From Thiobacillus denitrificans (GTDB lineage Bacteria; Pseudomonadota; Gammaproteobacteria; Burkholderiales; Thiobacillaceae), in contig DHHQ01000017.1 in assembly GCA_002403375.1 (NCBI GenBank), positions 99,652-118,799 of the forward strand: a DNA stretch of 19,148 nucleotides, in the 5' to 3' direction. The notes below the pieces were generated by a model. That model was not told where the DNA came from, ran no database searches, and was given only the letters and a program-made list of their open reading frames with translations. Positions 1 through 7,425 of this stretch are shown here, in pieces (positions within the stretch are counted from its first letter, which is position 1; the number at the start of each line of letters is the position of its first letter). The position numbers and the translations under genes were made by a program.

Positions 1-1
1 C

Positions 2-1201
2 GTGAACACCACCGAAACCTTCCTGATCGCGATGGCGATCATCTTCACCGTGCCGTGGCTGGTGTGGCGGATCGGGAGGACGGACTACTTCGCGCCGCTG
101 GTGGTGGTGCAGATCATCGCCGGCATCCTGCTCGGCCCGGGCATCCTCGGGCACGCCTTCCCGGACGCCTACGCCTTCGTCTTCAACCCCGCGGTCGTGC
201 AGGCGCTGAACGGCATCGCCTGGTGGGCGGTGATGCTGTTCGTGATGATCGCCGGGATCGAACTCGACCTGAAGAAGGCCTGGGCGCACCGCCGCGAGTC
301 CGGGATCACCGCCGGCCTCGCGCTCGGCACCCCGCTCGCCTTCGGCTGTGCGGCGGCCGCGGTGCTGCTTCCGTTCGACGGCTGGATCGGGTCGCGGGCG
401 ATGAGCTGGCAGTTCCTGCTCGGCGTCGGCATGGCGTGCGCGGTGACCGCACTGCCGATCCTCATTCTTCTCATGGAGAAGCTCGAGGTGCTGCGCCAGC
501 CGATCGGCCAGCGCATCCTGCGCTACGCGAGCCTCGACGACATCGCGATCTGGGGCGTGCTGGCGCTGATCCTGATGGACTGGGAGCGGGTCGGTCGGCA
601 GCTCGCCTTCCTCGCCGCGTTCGCCGTGATCGGCTACCTGTTCCGCCGGCTGATGCGGCGCATCGCCGAGAACGACCGCTGGCACGTCGCGCTGGTGTGG
701 CTCGCGGTGTGCGCGTTCGGCGCCGACTGGGCGGGCCTGCACTTCATGGTCGGCGCCTTCCTCGCCGGCGCGATCATGGACGCCGAGTGGTTCGACCAGA
801 AGAAGCTCGACCAGCTGCGCCACCACGTGCTGCTGGTGCTGATGCCGGTGTTCTTCCTGTCGACCGGCCTCAGGACCGACTGGAGCGTCGGCGGCGAGGC
901 GGTGTTCGCCGCCGCGGCGCTGCTGCTGGCGGCCTCGGTCGCCGGCAAGCTCGCCGGCGTCCACCTCGCCGGGCGCATCCTCCGCTGGGCGCCCGGCGAG
1001 GCGGCCATCGTCGGCTGGCTGCTGCAGACCAAGGCGCTGATCATGATCATCTTCGCCAACATCCTGCTCGACCGCGCGATCATCACCAGCGAGACCTTCA
1101 CCGCGCTCTTGCTGATGGCGGTCGCGAGCACCATGCTGACGGTGCCGATGGTCGCGCCGAAGCTGGCGCGGCTGCGCGCGCTGGTGCTGCGCGCCGCCTA
1201 G
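2..1201 (+). CDS. CPA2-family cation:proton antiporter
   Basis: The product is a 399-residue, very hydrophobic protein of the monovalent cation:proton antiporter-2 type (PF00999). It would exchange Na+ or K+ for protons across the inner membrane. Visible landmarks are the glycine-rich second helix GILLGPGILG (41-50), the AVTALPIL helix (147-154) and an acidic pair in SLDDIAIW (Asp179, Asp180), where this family usually keeps its ion-binding carboxylates. The length fits the membrane domain alone, with no C-terminal TrkA-N domain, so it is not a full KefB/KefC protein. The start is a GTG at base 2. Because the window begins there, a slightly longer N-terminus cannot be excluded, although the hydrophobic N-terminus looks natural. 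It converges on the ketoreductase with only 13 bases between the stop codons. A link to pigment production is not shown. Confidence 0.88.
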   Translation: MNTTETFLIAMAIIFTVPWLVWRIGRTDYFAPLVVVQIIAGILLGPGILGHAFPDAYAFVFNPAVVQALNGIAWWAVMLFVMIAGIELDLKKAWAHRRESGITAGLALGTPLAFGCAAAAVLLPFDGWIGSRAMSWQFLLGVGMACAVTALPILILLMEKLEVLRQPIGQRILRYASLDDIAIWGVLALILMDWERVGRQLAFLAAFAVIGYLFRRLMRRIAENDRWHVALVWLAVCAFGADWAGLHFMVGAFLAGAIMDAEWFDQKKLDQLRHHVLLVLMPVFFLSTGLRTDWSVGGEAVFAAAALLLAASVAGKLAGVHLAGRILRWAPGEAAIVGWLLQTKALIMIIFANILLDRAIITSETFTALLLMAVASTMLTVPMVAPKLARLRALVLRAA

Positions 1202-1214
1202 CGGCCGGGCTGCG

Positions 1215-1934
1215 TCAGATCAGCGCGCCGTTGATCGAGATCACCTGCCCGGAGATGTAGCCCGCCTGCTCGGACGCCAGGAAGCCGATCAGGTCGGCGA
1301 CCTCCTCGGGCCGGCCGGCGCGCTGCATCGGCACCAGCTTCTTCACCGTCTCGGCGTCGAACGCACCCTCGCTCATGTCGGTCGCGATGACCCCCGGCGC
1401 CACCGCGTTGACGGTGATGCCGCGGCTCGCCAGTTCCAGCGCCAGCGACTTACTGGCCGCATGCAGCGCGCCCTTCGCCGCCGAGTAGTTGACCTGGCCG
1501 CGGTTGCCGGCGATCGCGGCGACCGACGACACGTTGACGATGCGGCCCCAGCGGGTGCGGAGCATCGGCAGCGTCAGCGGCTGGGTGACGTTGAAGAAGC
1601 CGTTCAGCGAGACGTCGACCACGCGGTCCCACTGCTCGCCGCGCATGCCGGGGAACACCGCGTCGGCGTGGATGCCGGCGTTGTTGACGAGGATCTGGAT
1701 CGCGCCGCCGTCGAGCAGCGCCTCCAGCGCTGCGGCGGTCGCGGCGCGGTCGGTGACGTCGAAGGCGACCGCCTCGGCGCTGCCGCCGGCGTCGCGGATC
1801 GCTGCGGCGACCGCGGTGGCGCGGTCGAGACCGCGGTTGGCGTGGACGATGACATGGTGGCCGTCGGCGGCGAGGCGCCTGCAGATCGCGGCGCCGATGC
1901 CGCCGCTGCCGCCGGTGACGAGCGCGCGTTTCAT
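1215..1934 (-). CDS. fabG: 3-oxoacyl-ACP reductase (APE ketoreductase, ApeQ-like)
   Basis: This 239-residue short-chain dehydrogenase is expected to reduce the 3-keto group of the growing polyene on its ACP with NADPH. The nucleotide-binding loop TGGSGGIG is at 7-14 and NNAG at 84-87. The catalytic set is Asn111, Ser137 (NVSS), Tyr150 and Lys154 (YSAAK), complete and with normal FabG spacing. The C-terminus (SGQVISINGALI) is typical of FabG. The ATG at 1934 is chosen because the Rossmann fold begins straight after it and AAGGA lies about 8 bases upstream. The open frame extends much further upstream but overlaps the dehydratase gene. It is the last gene of the KS-CLF-DH-KR block, 11 bases after the dehydratase stop. 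Genome annotations may call it FabG2; its place in an APE cluster argues for the ApeQ role rather than housekeeping FabG. Confidence 0.93.
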   Translation of the reverse strand: MKRALVTGGSGGIGAAICRRLAADGHHVIVHANRGLDRATAVAAAIRDAGGSAEAVAFDVTDRAATAAALEALLDGGAIQILVNNAGIHADAVFPGMRGEQWDRVVDVSLNGFFNVTQPLTLPMLRTRWGRIVNVSSVAAIAGNRGQVNYSAAKGALHAASKSLALELASRGITVNAVAPGVIATDMSEGAFDAETVKKLVPMQRAGRPEEVADLIGFLASEQAGYISGQVISINGALI

Positions 1935-1945
1935 GCGGGGTTTCC

Positions 1946-2380
1946 TTAGAGGGCCTCGGCGTCGAGCACGACGGCGGCGCGGCCTTCGAGCAGGCAGCGG
2001 CCGTCGCCGGTGACCGAGAACTGGTAGAGGATGTGGTTGCCGTCGCCCGACAGGCGCTCGGCGCGCACCTCGAGCGGGCCGGCGACGTCGTCGAGGCGGG
2101 CGGCGTGCAGCGTCACGCTGCGCACGCTGGCCAGATAGCCCTGGCGCGGCGGCGCGTCGTCTCCGGCGATGAGGGCGCCGTGCACCGCCATCGCCTGCGC
2201 GGCGTACTCGATGCCGGCGGCGGCGCCGAGCCGCCCGTCGGCGCGCAGCGGATTGCGCGCATCGGCGTGGCTCGCGGCGCTGCACGCGATCGCCGTTTCC
2301 GACCATTCCATCACCGCGTCGAGCAGGCACATGTCGCCGTGGTGCGGGATGTGCGCGGCGATCCAGTCGCGATTCAGCAC
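1946..2380 (-). CDS. Hotdog-fold 3-hydroxyacyl-ACP dehydratase (ApeP-like)
   Basis: This 144-residue single hotdog-domain protein resembles the predicted 3-hydroxyacyl-ACP dehydratases of COG4706. It would dehydrate the 3-hydroxyacyl-ACP made by the neighbouring ketoreductase. The N-terminal IPHHGDMCLLD segment carries the expected catalytic histidine region (His13/His14), followed by the hydrophobic helix GIEYAAQAMAVHG. In characterised APE systems the two dehydratases (ApeI and ApeP) act as a pair; the partner here would be the 101-residue protein encoded at 12664-12969. The start is a GTG at 2380, which overlaps the end of the chain-length-factor gene by 7 bases and gives the usual N-terminus just ahead of the PHxG motif. 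No ATG in this frame gives a better fit. Confidence 0.85.
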   Translation of the reverse strand: MLNRDWIAAHIPHHGDMCLLDAVMEWSETAIACSAASHADARNPLRADGRLGAAAGIEYAAQAMAVHGALIAGDDAPPRQGYLASVRSVTLHAARLDDVAGPLEVRAERLSGDGNHILYQFSVTGDGRCLLEGRAAVVLDAEAL

Positions 2381-3165
2381 GGCTGCAGGTCGGCCGCGAG
2401 CTGCATCGGCGGCAGGTAGTCGAGCGTGACGGCGCCGGCTTCGCCGCGTGCGATCCGCGCGAGCAGCGGCAGCGCGCGCATCGCCGGGATGCCGCCGCGC
2501 AGCGCCTCGAGCGCGGCATCGGCGAGCGGCTCGGCGGGGTCGGAGGTCGCGGCGACGTCGAGCCGCGCCAGCGAGCGCGGGCCGCGTTCGGGACCCAGCA
2601 GCAGCGCGACGCCGGCGCAGTCGGGGGTGTCGCGCCAGGCGTGCAGCGGCTCCGGGTATTCGCCGTCGTAGGCGATCAGCAGCACCGGCTGGCGTTCGAG
2701 CGCGACCTGCGCGAGGGCGTCGAGCAGCCCCGCGCCGAAGCTCGCGTCGTACGCGCAGAGCACCTGGCACGGCGCCATCGCGCCGGTGGCGATGCCCCAG
2801 TAGCCGGCGGCGGCGTTGTGCACCGAGTTGTGGAAGCGCGTCGGCGAGATCTGGCGGTCGTCGGTCGCCAGCTGCTCGCACAGCGCGTGGCAGTTGTGGC
2901 CGTCGGCGCCCGAGGCGGTGAACACCGTCGAAAGCAGGGAGGCATCGGCGCCGGCGGCCGCCTCGAGGCCGATCGCCAGCGTCAGCTTGACGATGCGGCT
3001 GGCGCGCCGGCGTTCCGCCGGCGGCAGCAGCGCCGGCGGCGGCAGCACCGAGGGCGCGGCGGCATACGGCGCCTCGCCGCGCAGCACGGCGCGCGCGGCC
3101 GGCCAGTCCGGCAGTCCCGGGGCGAGGAAGCCGACGCCGTCGATCCAGGCGGTGAGCGTGCTCAT
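2374..3165 (-). CDS. Beta-ketoacyl synthase chain-length factor (ApeC-like)
   Basis: This 263-residue protein matches only the N-terminal half of a ketosynthase (Ketoacyl-synt_2, PF13723 style). The motif LCAYDASFGAGLL (136-148) sits where a true ketosynthase has its TACSSS nucleophile loop. No catalytic cysteine is evident in that alignment, and the histidine motifs of the second half are absent. Family knowledge says such proteins form a heterodimer with the active ketosynthase and set chain length. The segment RFHNSVHNAAAGYWGIATG (110-128) is characteristic of the family. The ATG at 3165 overlaps the TGA of the upstream ketosynthase (ATGA at 3162-3165), which supports coupled, equimolar synthesis of the two partners. 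Confidence 0.85.
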   Translation of the reverse strand: MSTLTAWIDGVGFLAPGLPDWPAARAVLRGEAPYAAAPSVLPPPALLPPAERRRASRIVKLTLAIGLEAAAGADASLLSTVFTASGADGHNCHALCEQLATDDRQISPTRFHNSVHNAAAGYWGIATGAMAPCQVLCAYDASFGAGLLDALAQVALERQPVLLIAYDGEYPEPLHAWRDTPDCAGVALLLGPERGPRSLARLDVAATSDPAEPLADAALEALRGGIPAMRALPLLARIARGEAGAVTLDYLPPMQLAADLQPC

Positions 3166-4352
3166 GCGGCGAGGCCGAAGACGAGGGCGCAGTTGCTGCC
3201 GCCGAAGCCGAAGGAATTCGAGAGCGCGTGGCGCACGCGGCCGCGCCGGGTCTCGAGCAGGTACTGCACCGGGATCGCCGGGTCGGGCGTCGCCGTGCCG
3301 GGGCTGCCGGGCAAGAGGCCGTCGGTCAGCGCGAGCGCGCAGATCGCCGCCTCGACCGCGCCGGCCGCGCCCAGCGTGTGGCCGGTCGCGCCCTTGGTCG
3401 ACGAGCACGCCACGCGGTCGCCGAACAGCGCCGAAACGGCGCGGCCCTCGGCGGCGTCGTTGGCCGGGGTCGCGGTGCCGTGCAGGTTGATGTAGTCGAT
3501 GTCGGCCGGCGCGAGCCCGGCCGCTTTCAGTGCGGCCTCCATCGCGAGCCGGGCGCCGAGCCCTTCCGGGTGCGGCGACGACATGTGGTAGGCGTCGCTC
3601 GATTCGCCGGCGCCGAGCAGCAGCACCGAGCCGGGCGCGGCGTGCGTCGCGCGCTCGAGCAGGGCGAAGCCGGCGCCCTCGCCGATCGAGATGCCGTCGC
3701 GCGCCGCGTCGTAGGGCCGGCACGGTTGCGGCGAGGTCAGCTGCAGCGAGGCGAAGCCGTAGAGCGTGGTCAGGCACAGCGTGTCGACGCCGCCGACGAC
3801 GGCGGCGTCGATCATGCCGAGTTCGATCTGGCGGGCGGCGGCGGCGAACACCTTGGCGCTCGACGAGCAGGCGGTCGAGATCGCCATCGCCATGCCTTCG
3901 AGGCCGAAGTAGTCGCGGGTGAACGCGGCGAGCGAGAAGGAATTGTGGGTGGTGCGGTAGCGGAAGTCGCCGGGCAGCGCGCCGGTCACCGGGTCGCGCC
4001 GCCGGTAGGCGAGCTCGGTCTCGAGGATGCCGGAGGTGCTGGTGCCGAGGAACACGCCGACCCGGGTGGTGCCGTAGCGGGCGACGGCCTCGCGCACGCG
4101 GTCGGCGAAGCCGTCGGTCTCCAGCCCCCTCTGCACCAGGCGGTTGTTGCGGCAGTCGTAGTCGGCGAGCGCCGCGGGCAGGCGCTCGTCGTCGACGCCG
4201 GCGACCTCGCCGACCCAGGTGTCGAGCTGTACCGTCTCGAACGCGCACGGCGCGAGCCCGCTGCGGCCGGCGCGCAGGGCGTCGCGGGTGGCGTCGAGCC
4301 CGCGCCCGAGGCAGGTGGTCGCGGTGTAGGCGGAGAGGAGCAGCGGGGTCAA
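3162..4352 (-). CDS. Beta-ketoacyl-ACP synthase (ApeO-like elongating KS)
   Basis: This 396-residue thiolase-fold ketosynthase is predicted to carry out decarboxylative condensation of malonyl-ACP with the aryl polyenoyl chain. The catalytic triad is complete: Cys162 in STACSSS, His291 in NLHGTATP and His325 in GATGHTLGAAG. The C-terminal FGFGGSN loop is present. The start is a TTG at 4352. It is the first possible start after an in-frame TAA at 4383-4385, and it gives the N-terminus MTPLLLSAYTATTCLG expected for this group. There is only weak Shine-Dalgarno similarity (GAG about 12 bases upstream). It is the first gene of block B and overlaps the chain-length factor by ATGA. The nearest upstream gene is pyruvate kinase, separated by 303 bases containing a candidate promoter. 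Confidence 0.9.
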   Translation of the reverse strand: MTPLLLSAYTATTCLGRGLDATRDALRAGRSGLAPCAFETVQLDTWVGEVAGVDDERLPAALADYDCRNNRLVQRGLETDGFADRVREAVARYGTTRVGVFLGTSTSGILETELAYRRRDPVTGALPGDFRYRTTHNSFSLAAFTRDYFGLEGMAMAISTACSSSAKVFAAAARQIELGMIDAAVVGGVDTLCLTTLYGFASLQLTSPQPCRPYDAARDGISIGEGAGFALLERATHAAPGSVLLLGAGESSDAYHMSSPHPEGLGARLAMEAALKAAGLAPADIDYINLHGTATPANDAAEGRAVSALFGDRVACSSTKGATGHTLGAAGAVEAAICALALTDGLLPGSPGTATPDPAIPVQYLLETRRGRVRHALSNSFGFGGSNCALVFGLAA

Positions 4353-4655
4353 GCCGGGACGTCTCGGGTGAAAGCCGCGATTTTAACAGAGCGCCCCGGC
4401 GCGCCTTGCCGCGCGGGCCATTGCCTTCCGGACGCGCGGCGGATTGGGCGAGGCGAACGGCGCCGCGTGGGAGCGCGCTCGCAGTGGCGCCCCTGACCGG
4501 CTGTTCCAGAGCGCCCCGCCGCTGTCGCCGCGGAGGCCGTGCCTTCCTGCGCGGCCATGCCAAACGATGGTCATATGGCGCAGCAAAGTTCGCGGTCCGG
4601 TCGTCGGCCGTGCGTTTGGCAATGCACGCATCCAGCGTGCGCAATCAATCCGTGG
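4353..4655. other. Intergenic spacer between pyruvate kinase and the APE ketosynthase
   Basis: There are 303 bases without a convincing gene. The pyruvate kinase side is of mixed composition and the ketosynthase side is very GC-rich. It holds a candidate -10 box near the ketosynthase and a six-base-pair inverted repeat (4624-4629 with 4635-4640) just after the pyruvate kinase stop. The open frames crossing it on either strand resemble no family I know. It may be the boundary between the pigment cluster and the inserted island. I see no insertion sequence ends or direct repeats in it. Confidence 0.6.
4380..4385 (-). promoter_or_regulatory. Candidate -10 box for APE block B
   Basis: On the minus strand TAAAAT is followed by CGCGG, 27 bases before the TTG start of the ketosynthase. 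That would leave a leader of about 20 bases. The stretch is AT-rich in an otherwise GC-dense spacer. No good -35 hexamer is visible at the right spacing. A very similar box precedes the other APE block at 16757-16762. Confidence 0.4.
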
Positions 4656-6077
4656 CTAGCCGGACAGGCGCACGATTTGAAGCGTATCGACAGTCTCCTC
4701 GGCACCGGCAAAGGCCGATAAGACCACGACCCGCTCGCCAGGCCGGGCCGGGGTGTGCGCATAGAGCCAGTCTTGCGCCCGTGCGATTCGGGTTTGCGCG
4801 TCGGCAAGGGCGGGCACATGGAGGGGGGACACGCCCGAAACGAGCGTAAGACTGAGGTGCACGCTCGCGGAATCCGTCAGCGCCACGATCGGTGCTCGCG
4901 GCCGGAAGCGGGCAATGGCGGCGGCCTGCGACAGGCTTTGCACGTGAACGACGATCGCCCGGGCGTCGATTTTCTCGGCAAGCTGACACGCGGCGAAGCC
5001 GATTGCCTCGTCAACCGCTACGGCGCCACTCGCACGCAGCCGGGCCTTCGCCATGGGCGCCGCGTACTCGGCGTTCGTCGCCGCGATCACGCGTCGCAGC
5101 ATATTCACGGTCGCCACCGGATTGCGTCCGATCGCGCTCTCCGCGGAGAGCATCACGGCATCCGTCCCGTCCAGAACGGCGTTGGCAATGTCGGTGACTT
5201 CCGCGCGGGTCGGGCGCTCATGTTCGACCATCGATTCGAGCATCTGCGTTGCCGTGACCACCGGACGGCCCCTGGCATTCGCCGCGGCGATGATGCGTTT
5301 CTGCACCAGCGGGATCTCTGCGAGGTTTGTCTCGACCCCCAGATCTCCGCGCGCGACCATGATGGCGTCGGCGGATTCAATGATCGCATCCAGCCCCTTC
5401 AGGGCACGGCGCTTTTCGATCTTGGCCATCAGCAGAGGCTGATACGCGCCGCCGAGAGCCGCGCGCACACGCACCAGATCGTCGGCATCTTGAACGAATG
5501 ACACGCCGATCCAGTCGATCGCCTGCGATGCCGCAAAGGCAAGGCCGAGCCGGTCGGGCTCGGTGGGGATGAGCGCCGGCAGGTCCATCTCCGGTACGTT
5601 GACACCGGAGCCGGAACGCACCGTGCCGCCCGCGCGCACTTCGCACTCAACGCGACCAGCGGTGACCGCTTTCACCAGAAGCTCGACCGCGCCATCGGAC
5701 AGATAGACGGATTGCCCGACTCGAAGCGCGTCCAGCAGCGCGCGCTCATCGAGCGGAAGATAATCCGGGGCGCCGGCCGATTCGGCCAGATGTACCCGGA
5801 CGCCATCCTGCAGTTTCAGCGAGCCGCCATGGAGTTCACCGAGGCGGAATTTCGGTCCTGGCAAATCGGCCAGAATGCTCACCGGGCGAGCCAGGTTTCG
5901 GCTGACGGCGCGCACCTGCTGGATGCGCCGCTCGTGATCCTCATGGGTGCCGTGCGACATATTGATGCGCGCGACGTCCATGCCTCCGCGGATCAACCCT
6001 TCCACCACGCCCGGCCTGTCCGTCGCTGGTCCCAATGTGCAGATGATCTTGGTGTGTTGCCACGAATCGATCGTCAT
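4656..6077 (-). CDS. pyk: Pyruvate kinase
   Basis: This 473-residue pyruvate kinase converts phosphoenolpyruvate and ADP to pyruvate and ATP in lower glycolysis, in the cytoplasm. All major signatures are visible: TKIICTLGPA near the N-terminus, RINMSHGTHEDH, ILADLPGPKFRLGEL, the catalytic-lysine block MAKIEKRRALKGLD, the metal-binding MVARGDLGVE, PVVTATQMLESM and EVTDIANAVLDGTDAVMLSAESA. A C-terminal domain follows, so the length is normal for bacteria. The ATG at 6077 is chosen because the conserved TKIICTLGP follows at once and GGAG lies about 6 bases upstream. The frame is open to 6200, but that extension would overlap the gene upstream. Composition is less GC-rich than the pigment genes, and a glycolytic gene between two halves of an APE cluster is unexpected. 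It could be a second, acquired isozyme. Confidence 0.95.
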   Translation of the reverse strand: MTIDSWQHTKIICTLGPATDRPGVVEGLIRGGMDVARINMSHGTHEDHERRIQQVRAVSRNLARPVSILADLPGPKFRLGELHGGSLKLQDGVRVHLAESAGAPDYLPLDERALLDALRVGQSVYLSDGAVELLVKAVTAGRVECEVRAGGTVRSGSGVNVPEMDLPALIPTEPDRLGLAFAASQAIDWIGVSFVQDADDLVRVRAALGGAYQPLLMAKIEKRRALKGLDAIIESADAIMVARGDLGVETNLAEIPLVQKRIIAAANARGRPVVTATQMLESMVEHERPTRAEVTDIANAVLDGTDAVMLSAESAIGRNPVATVNMLRRVIAATNAEYAAPMAKARLRASGAVAVDEAIGFAACQLAEKIDARAIVVHVQSLSQAAAIARFRPRAPIVALTDSASVHLSLTLVSGVSPLHVPALADAQTRIARAQDWLYAHTPARPGERVVVLSAFAGAEETVDTLQIVRLSG

Positions 6078-6196
6078 CAATACTCCATGAAAGTCGGACT
6101 CACGGTGAAATTCGACCTCGGTTCGAGCCCGATGCGTCCTGACGTCGCGCTCGACCGGGATGGTTGCAAGACATCTCGCCAGCGCCGTGTCGCGGC

Positions 6197-6898
6197 TCAA
6201 TGGCGGAACAATCGGGGGTTGTGCTCGACAAATTTGCCGATCCAGACTTCGATGAAAGAACGTTCACCGCGTTTCATGTACCACCCGCCCAGGGCGCTGA
6301 TTGCAAGGGCCCCCAGCGCATTGACGATCATGTCCCACATCGTGTCGGTCAGGCCCGAGGGGTCGCCGAGCATGGGCTTTTGCATATTGCTGCCAACGAT
6401 CTGGTCCATCGCGAATTCAAATATCTCCCACAGCGTGCCGACCGTCACGGCGAACAGAAACGCGAACAGGGCCATGAAACGCGGGCGCATATGAATGTCG
6501 ATGCGTTCGTCTGCATTGAGCACATAGATCAGCAGAAAACCGAGAATTCCCATCAACAGTCCGGAACTGGTGTGCAGGGCAATATCCCACCACCAGAACC
6601 GCATGTAATAGCTGTGGATTTCCCCGAGGAACAGGGCCGCGAACACGAACAGCACAGCGAGCACCTGAAACTCGGGCGGAATATGCACCCGGAACCGACG
6701 GCCGATCACGATGGGCAAAAACATGATCGCCATGATCGCCACCACCAGAAACGCGTTCATCCACTGTCTCTCGCGGAATACCAGCAGCAGTTCCACCGCC
6801 ATGACGGCCTGGAGGGCAATCAGAATCCTCCGGTGGATGCGTGCCGGCAAATCAGCCGTGTCTTTTTCGGGGACTGGAGGTGGGGAGAGGCTGTCCAT
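6197..6898 (-). CDS. Integral membrane protein, DUF2238/YjdF-like
   Basis: From the ATG at 6898 this gives 233 residues with about six hydrophobic segments. The pattern resembles the DUF2238 (PF09997) membrane family. It has WWDIALHTSSGLLMG with a helix-embedded Asp and His, GTLWEIFEFAMD with two glutamates and an aspartate, and DTMWDMIVNALGA near the end. No biochemical function is established to my knowledge. The start is uncertain: the frame is open to a GTG at 6964, with another ATG at 6931. The ATG at 6898 was preferred for a weak GAG-type ribosome site, and because the residues before it look unstructured. The gene has the lowest GC in the window (33 of 60 bases in the sampled line 6541-6600). 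It lies 119 bases upstream of pyruvate kinase in the same orientation and may share a transcript with it. Confidence 0.75.
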   Translation of the reverse strand: MDSLSPPPVPEKDTADLPARIHRRILIALQAVMAVELLLVFRERQWMNAFLVVAIMAIMFLPIVIGRRFRVHIPPEFQVLAVLFVFAALFLGEIHSYYMRFWWWDIALHTSSGLLMGILGFLLIYVLNADERIDIHMRPRFMALFAFLFAVTVGTLWEIFEFAMDQIVGSNMQKPMLGDPSGLTDTMWDMIVNALGALAISALGGWYMKRGERSFIEVWIGKFVEHNPRLFRH

Positions 6899-6964
6899 TC
6901 TGCTCGATACCTGTTGGGGAATGACCGGCATGCGACACGTCTGCTGCGTGTTCCGATATTTCAC

Positions 6965-7393
6965 AAGGCCATGTTTATGGTATCCGGGTATTGCCCCCGG
7001 CAGCCTGCATATTCGGCCCTGAAACGTCCAATGCCACGGGACGGGGTGACGAAGGGCCTACGTAACTGCTCGCCGTCGCCTGGACGGGCATCGAGCCAGG
7101 CGAGACATTCTGGGTTTTTGTGTGGTTGAACTGGACTATCCGCCGGCCATGCTACCGAGGTGGGCGGAGAAACTTCATTTCGACCTTGTTGTGATGGGAA
7201 AGCATGGCGACCGACTGGGCAGCCAAACACGTTCTGCACAACAGCGCTTGCGACGTACGCTCGGGGAGTGAGCCTCGACCGGTTGCAATGGCCGAGCAAG
7301 AGCCAGTCGGATGCCCCAGCGCCGGCCTCTACGCATCACGCCCGCCCGCCTGAAACAGCCGCCAATAGGCAAGAGTCACCCTCCAATCAGCCA
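6965..7393. other. Gene-poor spacer with a decayed gene remnant
   Basis: These 429 bases separate the membrane protein from the polysaccharide deacetylase. Part of it (about 7069-7260, plus strand) reads as a broken universal stress protein, listed separately. The rest, including a short inverted repeat CCGGG/CCCGG at 6984-6988 and 6996-7000, matches nothing I recognise. Composition is intermediate, and the region looks like degenerate DNA at an insertion boundary. Confidence 0.55.
7069..7260 (+). pseudogene. Universal stress protein (UspA family) remnant
   Basis: Three consecutive plus-strand segments in two reading frames read like the end of one UspA-type protein. Bases 7069-7119 give LAVAWTGIEPGETFW. 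Bases 7122-7211, in another frame, give VVELDYPPAM, then PRWAEKLHFD and LVVMGKHGD. Bases 7219-7257, back in the first frame, give AAKHVLHNSACDV. In the family the same order is found: DLIVxGKHG, a short GSxT loop, then TKHVLxxSxCDVL. Going from one segment to the next needs a frameshift near the T run at 7115-7119 and another near 7212-7219. A stop codon (7063-7065) lies just upstream in the first frame. The N-terminal half is not recognisable. Intact family members bind ATP or respond to stress; this copy should be dead. The match is by eye. Confidence 0.55.
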
Positions 7394-7425
7394 CTAGGCA
7401 GACTGGCCCTGCGGGCGTGCTTGCG

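Noticed and set aside
1935..2519. Extension of the ketoreductase frame to 434 residues.
   Set aside because: The added part is Arg/Ala-rich and covers the dehydratase gene. The ketoreductase begins naturally at the ATG at 1934 with a ribosome site.
4383..4631. A minus-strand frame containing GDSGGALW, which looks like the serine-protease active-site motif.
   Set aside because: The frame is only 82 residues, has no trypsin-like His or Asp motif or signal peptide, and lies in a low-complexity GC-rich spacer. The match is probably chance.
4624..4640. Inverted repeat GCACGC/GCGTGC just after the pyruvate kinase stop, a possible terminator.
   Set aside because: The stem is only six base pairs and no T run follows on the minus strand, so an intrinsic terminator is not supported.
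6078..6200. A 41-residue N-terminal extension of pyruvate kinase.
   Set aside because: The family starts just before the TKIICTLGP motif, a GGAG site precedes the ATG at 6077, and the extension would run into the upstream gene.
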